This document shows positions 1 to 11,146 of a stretch of 64,000 nucleotides of DNA, in pieces. The position numbers were made by a program, and so were the translations under genes. The notes beneath the pieces were generated by a model, which was not told where the DNA came from, did no database searches, and saw nothing but the letters and a program-made list of their open reading frames with translations. Source of the stretch: Microstegium vimineum. Lineage: Eukaryota; Streptophyta; Magnoliopsida; Poales; Poaceae. How positions within the stretch are numbered: position 1 is the stretch's first letter; every line of letters starts with the position of its first letter. The stretch is from assembly GCA_022036555.1 (NCBI GenBank), contig CM039130.1, forward strand, positions 15,577,840 to 15,641,839. The letters run 5' to 3'.

Positions 1-271
1 AATCTTCATCATCAATGAGCACACGAGGGCGAAAACTATGTCCACGAGCACCTCTCCCATGCTGTCCACTATGGACAACGAGACCACAACGAGAGTTGGA
101 CCGGCTATGTTGTTGTGGAGTCTGCCTGCCCACTGCAGGAAGATGTTTATCAAACATCATCTCCATGGCCTCCACTAGAGAGTGTTGTAGTTGATGAAAC
201 TCAATCTATGTGACTGGTGATTCTTTTTCTACATATCGACCACCATGAATAATCGAATTGGATCCTGTCAT
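1..271 (-). pseudogene. LTR-retrotransposon gag start, decayed
   Basis: Read on the minus strand, an ATG at 271 opens a frame that runs to the window edge with a single TAG at 208-206 (codon 22). The frame has a hydrophobic/acidic stretch (LVEAMEMMFDKHLP) and then a Gln/Arg/Gly-rich part, as is common near the N-terminus of plant Ty3/gypsy Gag. The position supports this: a primer-binding site and an LTR lie upstream on the same strand. Only the beginning of the protein is inside the window and the frame is broken, so it is non-functional. The lineage is not resolved. Gag identity is inferred from position and composition, not from a diagnostic motif such as a zinc knuckle. Confidence 0.5.
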
Positions 272-930
272 ATTAGCACTTATGCAAAAAAAGTGGATAG
301 GTAAATTTGTGGAATCACACAATCTCACCTCTTACTTACCAATGTTCTTGCTCATTCTCAAGGACAGTGAGCGTGTTTAGTGCAGCAGTTCAACAGATGT
401 GATCGAGAGGTCGAAAGGATTACGAGTCGAACGTCCCAGTTTCAGATTTTGGTGGAGCTATAGGTGGCTATTCAAGGAGGGATATGGTATTGTAACAAAG
501 TGAGACAAACCGTTCAAACAAGATATATGAATGCTGCTGTCCAGTACACCACAAACTTGAAATTTCAGATATGAAGCTTGGATTTATAGAACCCGCAACA
601 CAACCCCTTTTACTTTCCTTCTCTTCTTTTTTTCTTCTCTCTTTTTTTATCACTTCTTTTTTTCAGCAAACACAAGATAACATATAAGGGGTGCGGATAA
701 ATATTAAACAAAAGTACGGCGGAAGAACAATGACGGTGACTAGCAACAAGATGAACGGGATGAACACAAAGTAACAATACCACGAAATGGTTATAGAATT
801 TTTTTGTGGCTTTGTAGTGGACTGTAGGATATAACAAAACACAAGTATATGTGACAGACAAAAACAGTAATAGATGGTAACGAATGGATATATAAGTGGG
901 TGATGACAAAACCTACCGTGACAACGATAG
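272..930 (-). other. Retrotransposon untranslated leader
   Basis: This stretch lies between the primer-binding site and the gag start of the minus-strand element. It holds a pyrimidine-rich run (600-662 on the plus strand) and no convincing reading frame. I see no other gene in it. Confidence 0.45.
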
Positions 931-941
931 CTCCGATACCA
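931..941 (-). other. Primer-binding site, initiator-Met tRNA type
   Basis: The minus strand reads TGGTATCGGAG, one base from the usual plant TGGTATCAGAGC that pairs with the 3' end of tRNA-Met. It sits two bases from an LTR end (CA on the minus strand at 944), as expected for a minus-strand element. Confidence 0.6.
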
Positions 942-943
942 TA

Positions 944-1790
944 TGACAAGACCCGATATGGATTGGTAAGGGATTGACCCGATCTTCACGACAGTAGGTT
1001 TCAAACAAAGGATAACTTGCTGCGAACAGCGGGGGATAACTACCTGTATACCTGTCCAAGGTTGGATGCGACCAAGCGACGGGGAGAGAGGCACCGAAAC
1101 CGCGAGGACTTCGACTCGATCTTCAAACGACCGCAAAACCACAATCCGGAACTAATCCACACAATACGGCTCAGTCGAACGGAAGTCGTAGAGCACGAAG
1201 TAGGGGATCCCAGAGGAATCACTTCACAAGTCCAAGAAGAACAAGGAAGAACAAAGGTTTGAGTAAGGCACTCGGCAGCGCGGCTGCAATATGTGATTGT
1301 TTATCAAATTATCAAAAGTCTTCTAATAGCTTAGACGCAGGGGATATTTATACTAGGAACAACCCTCCTAGATAGGTATGAAAACGAAAAGGAGTTTATG
1401 AAGATAGACTATGTGAAAGGTCACCGCGAGATGGCTTTTCAAAGTGGCTTCGTGTGACTGTTGGCCTACAGAGCAGTTTCTACTAAACTGATCATAACTT
1501 CTTATTGGGAAGTCCAAATGATGAGCCGTTTGTTGGGTGTGAAAGTAGACTTGAAGAGCTTTGTAGACATGTATACCATGCATCACGAAACATTCTCGAA
1601 GTGCAGAGATATGGGAATTTCTTTAACTGGTCCGTTTTGGAACTGAACTGGTCCGTTTTGGACAGATCCGATTCTTCCTGAGAGAACAGGTCCGTTTTTG
1701 GTCTATAGCTTTTCTTCATGTAGAGTAACATTCTTCTCTTGATGTGTATACCTAAGTACAATAAAATTCGAAAACTTAGGTAGTATAACA
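944..1790 (-). mobile_element. 5' LTR of a minus-strand LTR retrotransposon
   Basis: The LTR is delimited at its internal end by the primer-binding site and starts TG on the plus strand (TGACAAGACC). A TATA box (TATAAATA, minus strand, 1352-1345) is in the right place for transcription towards gag. The outer end is uncertain: TAACA followed by TTCTT occurs at both about 1730 and about 1790, so the LTR may be about 790 or about 847 bp. The second LTR is outside the window, so no TSD can be checked. Confidence 0.5.
1345..1352 (-). promoter_or_regulatory. LTR TATA box
   Basis: TATAAATA on the minus strand within the 944-~1790 LTR, about 400 bp upstream of the primer-binding site, fits the R-U5 spacing of plant LTRs. 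Confidence 0.45.
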
Positions 1791-1954
1791 TTCTTAGAAT
1801 TATTAAAGTTAATTTCAGTTAGGAATGAATTCACCTCTTGATATAGTTTAGTGGCTCGACTATATATAATTGGACCATGATTTATATCATTTGTACAAGA
1901 TGATGAATCTTCTTTATGTTCCACCATATGATGAGATGGCATGTCCTCATCACA

Positions 1955-2724
1955 TGTCGAGCTCCCCAATCAGGGATGGAGCGAAGTAGGTTCTATGTAC
2001 GAACAGGAATCATGCCTCTCGCGAGGCTGAGTCAGTTTCACAAGCCCCCGACCCCTACAGCGAACCCTTCGAACGGAAGGACCTCAGGTACGAGGGGCCC
2101 ACAGGATAATAGAGTCTATTGGCCGGGTGAGAAGGAATCTGTCGTATATAAAAAGAATTGGCTAAAGGTACAACGGTGTATCCGCCGACGGTGCAGCGAG
2201 CGCCCATGACTCTACTCTACAACGGGCTCAACCGGACCCCCCCCCCCGTATTCTCCGGCGACGCGACCCTGGATCGACACGATACCCCGCCTCCGACCAG
2301 GTACAAGGACAATAGGAATATAGTATTATATGTGTCCACCATCCTTTCGGAAGAAGGCGAGGATAAGGCACAACTTCCCACGTAGATACTCATCAACACA
2401 CACTCGTAACTCCCCTGAGCCCCTTACGACTATAAAAGGAGAGCAAGGGGGGATGAGAAGAACACGGCTAGACATCGGAGGAACACCGCAGCTAGCAGAT
2501 AGCATACTCACACAACGCAGTATCCAGAGACCTGGGATTCATACTTCCTCTCTCGACCCAGCTTGTAAACCCCCTTCAAGCAGAGATAAGGAACACGAGC
2601 AGCTCCACACTAGACGTAGGGATTTTTTTGTCCGGACCAGTATAAACCTCTTGTTTCTTTGTCTCACCATTCGGAGCCCGTCACACGTACAAATTTACTC
2701 GTTGGTAGTTTCTAAACACCGACA
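1955..2724 (+). mobile_element. Partial LTR of the Tat-like gypsy family
   Basis: This fragment matches the LTRs at 15648-16580 and 34428-35587 block by block. Shared blocks are the 'cccaatcag' segment, the 'acaggcaataggaatatagtatta'-like block, a TATA box at 2431-2438, the 'cttgtaaaccccct' block and the terminal 'acaaatttact...aacaccgaca'. It ends in CA at 2724, but no primer-binding site follows. The first part of the LTR is missing or too diverged to align by eye. It is a remnant, solo or truncated, of the family that also inserted at 15.6 kb. No TSD was found. Confidence 0.65.
2431..2438 (+). promoter_or_regulatory. LTR TATA box
   Basis: TATAAAAG followed by a purine/G-rich block, the same arrangement as in the related LTRs at 16310 and 35317. 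Confidence 0.5.
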
Positions 2725-3929
2725 GATGGTCATCAGGATTAAAATTGTTCTCTACATATTTCCATCCTCCAACAACTTCTCTATATTATATACATACTCT
2801 TGAAAAAAAACATTGTTGATTCAAGCTGATAAGGCTCAATATTTGAAGATGTAACTAAAAATGTTGTTGGAGAGCATTTTCATTAATAAAGTCTTTGATA
2901 ATAAGTACTCCCTCCGTTCCTAAAAGAATATAATTTTTAGAACAATATCATAATTTAGTATACCAAGTTTGATTAATTATAGATTAAAAGGTATAAATAT
3001 TTTTATATCAAAGAAACATAATTAGATTAATTATGAAATATATTTTTATAATAAATTAATTTGGAGCCACAAATGTGAATACTATTTGCTAGAAACCTGG
3101 TAAACACATGAAGCATTTTAACTAGAACTTATATCATAGTTGTACTCTTTTCGATTAATATATAAAGATACTTTTAAGAGTATGTTTGGTAGAGATCCGG
3201 ATTCAAACGTCCTGAAATTAGATGGCCTTAATAAATGTTTTCAATGCTAAATTAGAATCACTTCGTGAAATCATTTTGACGGGTAAGTTAGATTTTAACT
3301 AAAAACTCTGTTTTAAAACAATCATATAAATAAAACATATTCTTAAAAATCCAGAACAACAAAACGTTTCTGGTGATTTCCGAATGAAACGTCTCTCGTC
3401 CAACCCCGGATTCTCCTTATTCTCGCAAAATCCGTTAAAGAATACTCATACGATGTTTTCGCTTTCTGAAAAATAATTTGATTAAATATATATTAAAAAA
3501 TATTAATATTTATGATACATAATTTGTATGATTGAAATTTTATTTAGAACCTAGATTTTTTAAATAAATGTATTTGGTGATGCAATGTTGTATGTATTTT
3601 ATACGAATCGAGTTAAATTTGTGACACGCACATCAACAATGATAATTATTTAGGCATGAGGGTGCTCTTGATTCATTTTTTTATTAGCACAATTAGTACT
3701 CCTCAGTCTAAAACTATAAGGCATTTGAACTTTTTTACTTTAAGTTTGATCATCCGGCTCATAAAAAAAAATGAGATAATTAAATTTATGTTATTGTTAA
3801 AGAATTTTTATTAATAAAGCAGGTCATAACAAAACAAGTGATGTTTTGTATAAAATTTTAAACGTGGCGAGTAATCAAATTATCTTATAATAGACAAGGC
3901 TAATACTACATGTTCATTGCCTATGGATA
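2725..3929. other. AT-rich intergenic stretch with MITE-like remnants
   Basis: No gene is visible. A Stowaway-type terminus (tactccctccgttcc, 2906-2920) begins an AT-rich block, but the matching right end is not recognisable. A weaker end-like sequence (tactcctcagtctaaaactataagg) starts at 3697. Everything else is AT-rich and featureless. Confidence 0.4.
2906..3115. mobile_element. Stowaway-like MITE remnant
   Basis: The left end carries the Stowaway (Tc1/mariner MITE) terminus CTCCCTCCGTTCC preceded by TA, the family's target dinucleotide. The interior is AT-rich as usual. No inverted copy of the end is seen, so the right boundary is a guess and the copy is broken. Confidence 0.45.
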
Positions 3930-4379
3930 ATGGATAGGTTCACGTTCACCGCTCGCAAAGGAAAATGTTCACGTCCACAGCTCCGGCCCACGCCCATCCT
4001 CCTTCCTTGCCTTTTGATTGCCTTGCAGCACACCACTCCACAACCAACGTGCGTGCAGTGCAGACGTCGCCTACTCTACAGTAGAAACACACTGCTCCTC
4101 CGGCACGTAAACCCTTGCCCGCAAGACACCAATCCGCCCGAGCTGACCGCACGGTGAAAATGCGACCAGAGGCCAGAGCGTGGCGCACGCAACCCCACGT
4201 TGACAAGCTCGCCGTCACCGGGTCCCGAGCCGAGCGCGTCGCCGCATGGCCGCACGGCACTGGTCGGATCGGTCCCGCCCGCGGCGCCGCCGTGTGCTCT
4301 GTTCTGCTGACTGCTCCGCTCCCCGGACGGACGGACATGGCACGCGCTGGCTACAGTCTCCTCTCGTACACTCGCTTTC

Positions 4380-4620
4380 TCTCTCTCTCTGTCTATGTCC
4401 TCCACAATCCCCGTGCACCATTTATTTCACTTCTCACTCTCTCTCTTCCCCGACACGGAAGTCACTGTCCTCCTGCTCCCTCACCCCTCACCACAGCACA
4501 CTCCCCTCCCCTGCGCTGCGCCACCTTTTTCTCTTCACGCCAGCGGGCAGCCCAAGGCTCCAACCATTCCAAAAACCTCCCTCACTCGCGAACCCCAAGA
4601 ACTCCAGTGACGGTACGGCA
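4380..4620 (+). promoter_or_regulatory. Core promoter/5' UTR of the amino-acid permease gene
   Basis: A CT-rich tract (tctctctctctctgtc, from about 4380) and further C/T-rich sequence to 4560 precede the ATG. Pyrimidine patches of this kind are typical of plant core promoters and 5' leaders. A catttattt at about 4418 is the only TATA-like string, and the transcription start cannot be fixed. Readable frames across this segment show no conserved protein. Confidence 0.4.
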
Positions 4621-7600
4621 ATGGCGATGGCGGCGGAGGGCGCGGCGAGCGAGCCGGAGCTGGTGTCGATCCCGGCGACACCTCACGGCCTGTCGACGCC
4701 GGAAGGCGCGGCGACGCCGACCGGAGCCGGAGCAGGCGGCGGCGGCGGGAGGAGCAAGGGCTCCGGAACCCCCGGGCGTCGCGTGGTGGAGGGCCTGCGC
4801 GGGTACCTGGAGGACGTGGGCCACCTCACGCGCCTCGACCCGCGCGATGCTTGGCTGCCTGTCACCGAGAGCCGCGGCGGCAACGCCCGCTACGCCGCCT
4901 TCCACTCCCTCAACGCCGGCCTCGGCTTCCAGGCGCTCCTCCTCCCGCTCGCTTTCCCCGGCCTCGGATGGTATGCTAACCCTGCAGTCACTGCTCCTGT
5001 CCGCCTCCATTCTTCCCCCCTCCGTTGCTTATTTCAAGTTAGCATTGCTGCTGCTGCGGCCGCTGCCGCCGTGCATTCTCTGCTTTTGTTGTTGGCGCCT
5101 AGATTATTCTGAGGACTGACAGGGTCAGTGTATCATTGGCCGAACTGGCCAATCCAGGTTTCAAAATCTGGTGCCCGGGGCAGACGTTTTCATGATGTTG
5201 GTTGCTGTGTTTCAAGCTTTTTTTTTTTTTGATAAATGTTTCAAGCTTTATTTTATACACTTGTCTTGACTCTGCCCGTGTCAATGCCTCTCAACTTGGT
5301 GGTGGGTGCCGGCACAAACCATTTTGATTACTGAATTTGGATGAGATGGCCCAGTTCACACTCCACATCTGTCCAAAATACCAAACACAGAGACCTGTTT
5401 AGTATCTATGATTGAGTATTGTTAATTCCAGGAAGGCAGCCAGCAAGTACAAGATCTTGAGGGGCAAATTTGCTAATGCCTTTTTTCACTCTTCATATTT
5501 GTTGTCTGCTGGTAAACGTTTGCTACGTTTAGTTATATTATAATTCAGGTTGGTCAAATTGCAGGGTTCATTCATTTTTTGCCAGAGATAAGGTTCGGAA
5601 AATTTCAAAACAAGAATCAAAACCACTGTTCTTATAAAGATCACAGTATAAATCTCATATGTTTATGGCCTATTTTGGTTTTGTCTTCTTTTTTTTTTCC
5701 TTCTCTGATTTGAAGTTTGTTGAATTGTTGTAAGCATAGCATGTGTAACTTAGGATAAACAAAATGTGCATTACTTGTAACTAATTGGTAAGATTATACT
5801 TTCTTTATTGCAAGTGAAAAAGGGAAAAAAAATCTTGTTCTTATTTTGAGCCACTGGTTGTGGCCTCCAGTTGTACTGGGTTTCATCCTTCTCAGCCAAT
5901 TTCTCTGAAGTATTCAATGTCCCTAAATTATTATAGCTGAAACTCAGAACCATTTCTGACAAATCACTGTTTATGACTGTTTGGACTGCAGGAGCTGGGG
6001 GATAATTTCATTGACTATTGCTTATTTCTGGCAACTGTACACACTTTGGATCCTAGTGAAACTTCATGAGGCTGTGCCAGGCAGGAGGTACAACAGATAT
6101 GTGGAGCTTGCACAGGCTGCATTTGGTGAGACATTCTCTCAACTATTTTTGCCAGTTCATGACAATTACTTCTGATTCCTAGATTCATGAATGCCACTGA
6201 CATGTCTGCAATATGTAAATGGGTGTAAGCACTGTATGTCGCCACTGTCCAATTATTATCTCTGTCATATAGGCTGGAAAGAATCTATTGACAGTGTCTT
6301 GCTTCTTTCAAATAAGACGTGGAGCGTGACTGATGGGGTAGTGCCAGGCTAATCTAGGAACTCTCTTTTGTTTTCTTCCCATCCAGATCTGGAGCTCCTT
6401 CTTCTGTCAGATAACATATCGCTCTCATTCCTCACAGTACGGTAGAAATATGTTACCTTTTGCTACTACTGGAACCCTATGATCCTTCTTACAGTATCAA
6501 ACTATTGCATTATCTACTTGGGATTATTCCTTTCTAAAAATTATCTACTTGGAATTATTATTGCCTCTGGTTGCACCAAACTGGGAACATGCAATGCAGA
6601 TTCTCTGTTGATCTATTTCATTGATAGCTATACCTACATAATTCAAGTCGCAGGACAGAAAGGGATTTCCACCAATTAAATACTGACTAATATATATTAT
6701 TCATCCAGGAGAAAAACTGGGAATGTGGCTGGCTCTTTTCCCAACTATTTATCTCTCGGCAGGCACCGCCACTGCATTGATCCTTGTTGGAGGGGAGACC
6801 ATGAAGCTGTTCTTCCAAATAGTGTGTGGACCACTGTGCTCTCCGAACCCCATTACGACGGTTGAGTGGTACTTGGTGTTCACATCCTTGGCAGTAATTC
6901 TCTCCCAACTTCCAAATCTCAATTCAATCGCTGGTCTTTCACTCATTGGTGGGGCAACTGCGATAATGTACTGTACCATGTCATGGGTTCTCTCCGTCAG
7001 CCAACCGAGACCACCGACAGTATCTTATGGCCCAGTCTCATCCAATTCTTTAGGTATATCCCTATTCTCAACCTTGAATGCCCTTGGGATAATAGCGTTT
7101 GCTTTCAGAGGGCACAATCTTGCTCTGGAAATACAGGTCAGTATAATTTATCGTTGATGAATTATTGGCTCGGAGCCTTTCTTTCTGTCATCATTAACAT
7201 CATTTGGTAACTTCATGTGTGTGAATTATCATTGAAATTTTGCAGGCGACAATGCCATCGACTTTCAAACATCCAGCACATGTGCCAATGTGGCGCGGGG
7301 CCAAAGTAGCGTATCTCCTGATTGCAATGTGCCTCTTCCCCGTGGCCATTGGCGGCTACTGGGCCTATGGAAACATGGCAAGTACTTCATGATGCTTACT
7401 TAGCTCATCATACTAATCATGACTTCATTGTGCTGCAACTAACGATCCCTGGACTGTTGTGCTTGTACTCATGGCACGCCCTGCAGATGCCACCAGGAGG
7501 GATGCTGGCAGCACTCTATGCCTTCCACAGCCATGACATCCCGCGGGGCCTCCTCGCAACGACATGCCTCCTCGTCGTGCTCAACTGCCTCAGCAGCTTC

Positions 7601-7972
7601 CAGATCTACTCCATGCCGGTGTTCGACAGTTTTGAGGCCTACTACACCGGCCGCACTAACCGCCCGTGCTCGGCATGGGTGCGGTCAGGGTTCAGGGTCT
7701 TCTATGGGTTCCTCTCACTGTTCATCAGCGTGGCCCTGCCGTTCCTCTCCAGCCTCGCTGGGCTGCTGGGTGGGCTTACCCTGCCTGTGACCTTCGCCTA
7801 CCCGTGCTTCATGTGGATCCGTGTCAAAAAGCCTGAGAGGCTCAGCTTCAGCTGGTACCTCAACTGGGGCCTTGGGCTGCTTGGCACAGCGTTTAGCCTG
7901 GCGTTCTCACTGGGTGGCGTCTGGAGCATCGTCAACAATGGGATGAAGCTCAAGTTCTTCAAGCCTAACTAA
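4621..7972 (+). CDS. Lysine/histidine transporter-like 8 (AAAP family amino-acid permease)
   Basis: The gene has five coding exons: 4621-4970, 5992-6125, 6709-7136, 7246-7377 and 7487-7972 (TAA). They join in frame to 1530 nt (509 codons plus stop), matching the usual length of the plant LHT-like 8/AATL1 group. The protein is a predicted multi-pass proton-coupled amino-acid/auxin permease-superfamily transporter, probably at the plasma membrane. The N-terminus has a short Ser/Thr/Pro/Gly-rich cytosolic tail containing SIPATP, typical of this group. Recognisable blocks are DAWLPVTESR (exon 1), LHEAVPGRRYNRYVELAQAAFG (exon 2 end), SAGTATALILVGGETMK and SQLPNLNSIAGLSLIGG (exon 3), FKHPAHVPMWRGAK (exon 4), and SSFQIYSMPVFDSFEA plus the terminal NNGMKLKFFKPN (exon 5). 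The ATG was chosen because it opens the conserved tail; an upstream open frame shows no conserved residues. Introns 1-3 are GT-AG. Intron 4 needs a GC donor. The substrate is not deducible. Confidence 0.93.
7378..7486 (+). other. GC-AG intron of the permease gene
   Basis: Exon 4 ends ...AACATG and is followed by GCAAGT, the consensus extended donor of GC-AG introns. The intron is 109 nt, not a multiple of three, and ends ctgcag. Removing it restores the family's YGN-(x)MPPGGML junction. The nearest GT (7382) would put exon 5 out of frame. Confidence 0.8.
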
Positions 7973-8150
7973 CTAGGTATATAGATTTGCTTTGCTTGCT
8001 CCAATCTGCAAGTTATTAGAAGAAATTAGTTGTGGAACTGAATGTTACATATTACTGCTACATACTTATGCGTCATAACTACTACGTTGCCTTGGTAAGA
8101 ACAATGGCATGTATGTAATGTAATGTAAGTGATGTCTGAGGAATTCGAAA
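7973..8150 (+). other. 3' UTR region of the permease gene
   Basis: AT-rich sequence after the stop codon includes tgtaatgtaatgtaag at about 8114-8130, a near-upstream-element-like signal. The cleavage site is not defined. Confidence 0.35.
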
Positions 8151-8256
8151 TCTAAGGGCTTTGCTTATAGAGTATATTTTCATGTATTTTCGTATCAGCT
8201 GCTAATATCTTTGATTCCTGCATGGCGGTGGTGGCCTGCTTCAGTGTATCCATACA

Positions 8257-9152
8257 GAGTGTGTTTGGTTTCCTGGCTTAGGCCCTGGCCAGGTTTACCT
8301 AATGCAGCTTACGTATGTTTGGTTGCTTGTAAAGCCTCATAGCCAGGCTTAGCCAAGCCAATTTTGTACAGATAAGTTGGCTTCCTGGAAACGCTCACAT
8401 CGCTCGTTCTAGCGAAGCCAGGCTTGGCCAGCCTCCCGTGCCGCGTCCGCTCACCTCCTCTTCCATCACCCTCTATGCTGAACACCAACGTCGCCCACCA
8501 CGAGAGCGTTGCGGCCGTCGCGCCAAGCACCATGTCAGGCTGCCAGACACATCTCCTGCCACAACCGCTGCGTGCTCACTCTCTCTCCCAGATCTGCCTG
8601 CTCCCTCTCTCTCCTTGATCTCAGGGACGGTGTGAGATCCGGCGGCCATGGTCGGATCTGTCGAGGACGGAAAGACGGACCACCATGGGAGCTCCACCGC
8701 CATGGATGCAACCCGAGAGCTCCACACGGCCTTCACGCGAGCACACACGAGCATGCCGACCTTCACGTCATGATAGCCTTCACACACGACCTTCTCCGGC
8801 AAGCACGAGCAGCAGACGAGCAACAACGGCGACAAGCTCCAGCACTAGCATACGAGCAGCATGAGCACGCTAGCGTGAGCTCCACCTTCTCCAGCGGTGG
8901 TCTGCTGGCATGGTCACCGTGATGCTCGCCAACCATGCCCGACTAAAGTCCTCAAAGTTGTAAACTTACCAGATGACGAAAGAGGTGAGTCTATGCAAGC
9001 TAAACCAGACAACCAAACACACCCATTTCTGACCAGACTTAGCTAGTACAAGCAACCAAACATATGCTGCTTGCATTAGTTAAAGCTGGCTAGAGCTAGC
9101 CTGTCTTAGTTTTGCTAGCCACGCTTGTATAGGAAACGAACCAAACACACTC
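8257..9152. mobile_element. Foldback-type non-autonomous DNA transposon
   Basis: The ends are inverted: GAGTGTGTTTGGTT at 8257 and its near-complement AACCAAACACACTC at 9152. More inverted homology lies inside, for example tatgtttggttgcttgta near 8313 against tacaagcaaccaaacata near 9046. The GC-rich interior has short open frames but no recognisable domain and no transposase. A 3-bp flanking repeat (aca, 8254-8256 and 9153-9155) is a possible TSD but too short to be decisive. The superfamily is not assigned. Confidence 0.6.
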
Positions 9153-10041
9153 ACAGGTCCTCAGCGAATGCCTCTAGGTTTAGGAGCTTGTTGATGGCAT
9201 TGTGCTGCAGTGTTTCCGGAGAAATTCGTCCTAGAATGGTGAGTGCTCTGCCCCCATCGACTTGTAGGGCCTTCTTTTCCCGCACCGCATTTCTGCAAGG
9301 GGCTGCACCTCCCAGAGTTAAATTCTCTTTTGGCTCGCCCTACATAGACGACTTTGGACAGCAGAAAGATGTCATAGACATACATGGCTTGCAAGCCAAA
9401 TTCTCATGCATCTTGTGTGATCAGCATGCACAAGCTGCAGACAATTTGCTCACTGGGGTGCGTCTCCCACGAGAGTTAACAAACGAGTCGAGTGATGACA
9501 GATGATTCACACCAAACACCGTTGTTAGGCTTGACTTCGGTTCGGATTATTCTTGACGGATCAATATATATAGCAAAACCAAATACGATAACAGATGATT
9601 TATACCAAACACCGTTGTTAGGCTTGACTTAGGTTCGGATTATTCCTGACGGATCAATCCAGCAAAACCAAACACGATCTAAATGTTTGACACGTAATGC
9701 ATGAATACATGCTGCTTGTGTTCTGGAAAGCTTATCGCTGTCCATGGCTGCTCACTTCTGGGACTAACCTTTGTTCCCTCTTTTTATGAAATAAGTGTTT
9801 GTTACGGCCAAGAAAAAAAAAGAGTTCGTCAAAACAGGATGTTGATCAATTATAGAGTCCTAACTAATGGACCTCTAGGGTAGCAAGGAAGACATGTGCT
9901 TGGCCTCCCCTGTACCCTAGGCACCCGTACGTTCCCTCTCTCCCTCTTGGCCACACACATGGTGTCAGCACCCGACATGTGTGGATATAGTGGAGACACT
10001 ATTGTTGCTATTGCAACATTGATCACCCATGTGTATAAAGC
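9153..10041. other. Intergenic stretch, one short tandem duplication
   Basis: No gene is recognised. An open frame at 9125-9505 has no conserved motif. The only structure is the duplicated unit at about 9499-9680. Confidence 0.4.
9499..9680. repeat. Two-copy tandem repeat, about 90 bp unit
   Basis: The segment acagatgattcacaccaaacaccgttg... (9499-about 9590) recurs immediately as acagatgatttataccaaacaccgttg... (about 9591-9680). Both copies share 'gttaggcttgact', 'ggttcggattattc' and 'tgacggatcaat' and end in 'agcaaaaccaaa(t/c)acgat'. Confidence 0.8.
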
Positions 10042-10173
10042 CTTGTCTGGATATACACGTATCTATTTCAAACCACATGTATTGGAGTAGATTGAAGTTA
10101 AACTTAGTTTAAATAGACTCAAATCCACTTCAATACATATTGATTACGATAAATATATGGTCATCCAAACAAG
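10042..10173. mobile_element. Short MITE-like element
   Basis: The ends cttgtctggat (10042-10052) and atccaaacaag (10163-10173) are inverted repeats matching at 10 of 11 positions. The 132-bp AT-rich interior is non-coding. No clear TSD, so the family is open. Confidence 0.45.
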
Positions 10174-10818
10174 CTGTAAGATGGACGCATCGTGAGGGGT
10201 TTTGAGGGTAACCTTAGGATGGCTAAGGTGGTCAACATGAATTTAGAAAAAAATAATGAAACTATATATTTTCTAACCCAAAACAAAATTTGTAATATCA
10301 GTTTCAGATTTAGAATTTTAATTACATATTTATTTAAAATTTAATATTTTCTAAAAAGTTATTTATATGATATTTTTGATAAAGTTTAATCAATTTTGCT
10401 AAACTATGCATATAGTCCGATTTACCTTCCTCGCTGAAGTGCATCATCACCTTAGGATGTGACATAGCACCGTTAGTCAAAACAATTTTCAAACTCGTGG
10501 AGATAAATCAAACGGTTTAAAAATCAGAATGATTTTGATTTCCTTGTTAAAAGGAGACATTTTTTTTGTTGATGAAATTGAAAGAGGGAAATCTGTTGTG
10601 CTCCCCCACCATCAATTACCGATATCGGACTAAACCCAATAATCTCCCCCGTCACACATCGGACCCAACTCTTCCATCACACTACACCATGTGATCTCCG
10701 AAGACGTTATTCAAGCCCCGAGTCCAACGCTCATCACACAACCCGTGTGACCTCCAAGCGTTAAACGGGCTCCCCCGTCACATGTGACCCTGAGATTTTC
10801 TAGGTTTTCCGACTATGG

Positions 10819-10831
10819 GCTCTGATACCAC
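10819..10831 (-). other. Primer-binding site, Met-tRNA type
   Basis: Minus-strand TGGTATCAGAGCC, the classic plant tRNA-Met primer site, lies a few bases from the hairpin LTR end. Confidence 0.7.
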
Positions 10832-10834
10832 TTA

Positions 10835-11146
10835 TTAGGGTGCGCAGCGGAATTCGGTCCAGCTCGTTATACCCACGAGCCGGCACCCCCTCGGGCCCAG
10901 GTCCACTGGAGCCCACAACATATCCAGGCCTCAGGCCTAACTCAACCCAAAAGACTAGCCTGATAGGTGAGGGTTGCCCCCGCCTTAGATGTTGTGCTCC
11001 CCCACCATTAATTATCGATGTGGGACTAAACCCAACATTAAGTTACGCCCAAGGCCTGATATGTTGTGGGCTCCGGTGGACCTGGGCCCGAGGGGTGCCG
11101 GCTCGTGGGTATAGCGAGCTGGGCCGAATTCCGCTGCGCACCCTAA
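10835..11146. repeat. Large imperfect hairpin inside the LTR
   Basis: About 98 bp at the left (ttagggtgcgcagcgg... to ...atccaggcct, ending about 10931) is the inverted complement of the right arm (aggcctgatatg... to ...cgcaccctaa, about 11048-11146), with only scattered mismatches. The loop is about 115 bp. Confidence 0.85.

Noticed and set aside
4246..5112. Upstream-extended start for the permease
   Set aside because: It is in frame with exon 1 but adds 125 residues without similarity to the family. The ATG at 4621 opens the conserved tail.
4115..5119. Long plus-strand open frame across the permease promoter and exon 1
   Set aside because: It is out of frame with the conserved protein, runs through the exon 1 donor into the intron, and has arginine/serine-rich low-complexity sequence as expected from GC-rich DNA.
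7322..7972. Single-exon reading of the permease C-terminus through intron 4
   Set aside because: Its first part is out of frame with exon 4 coding. The intron of 109 nt must be removed to keep the conserved junction.
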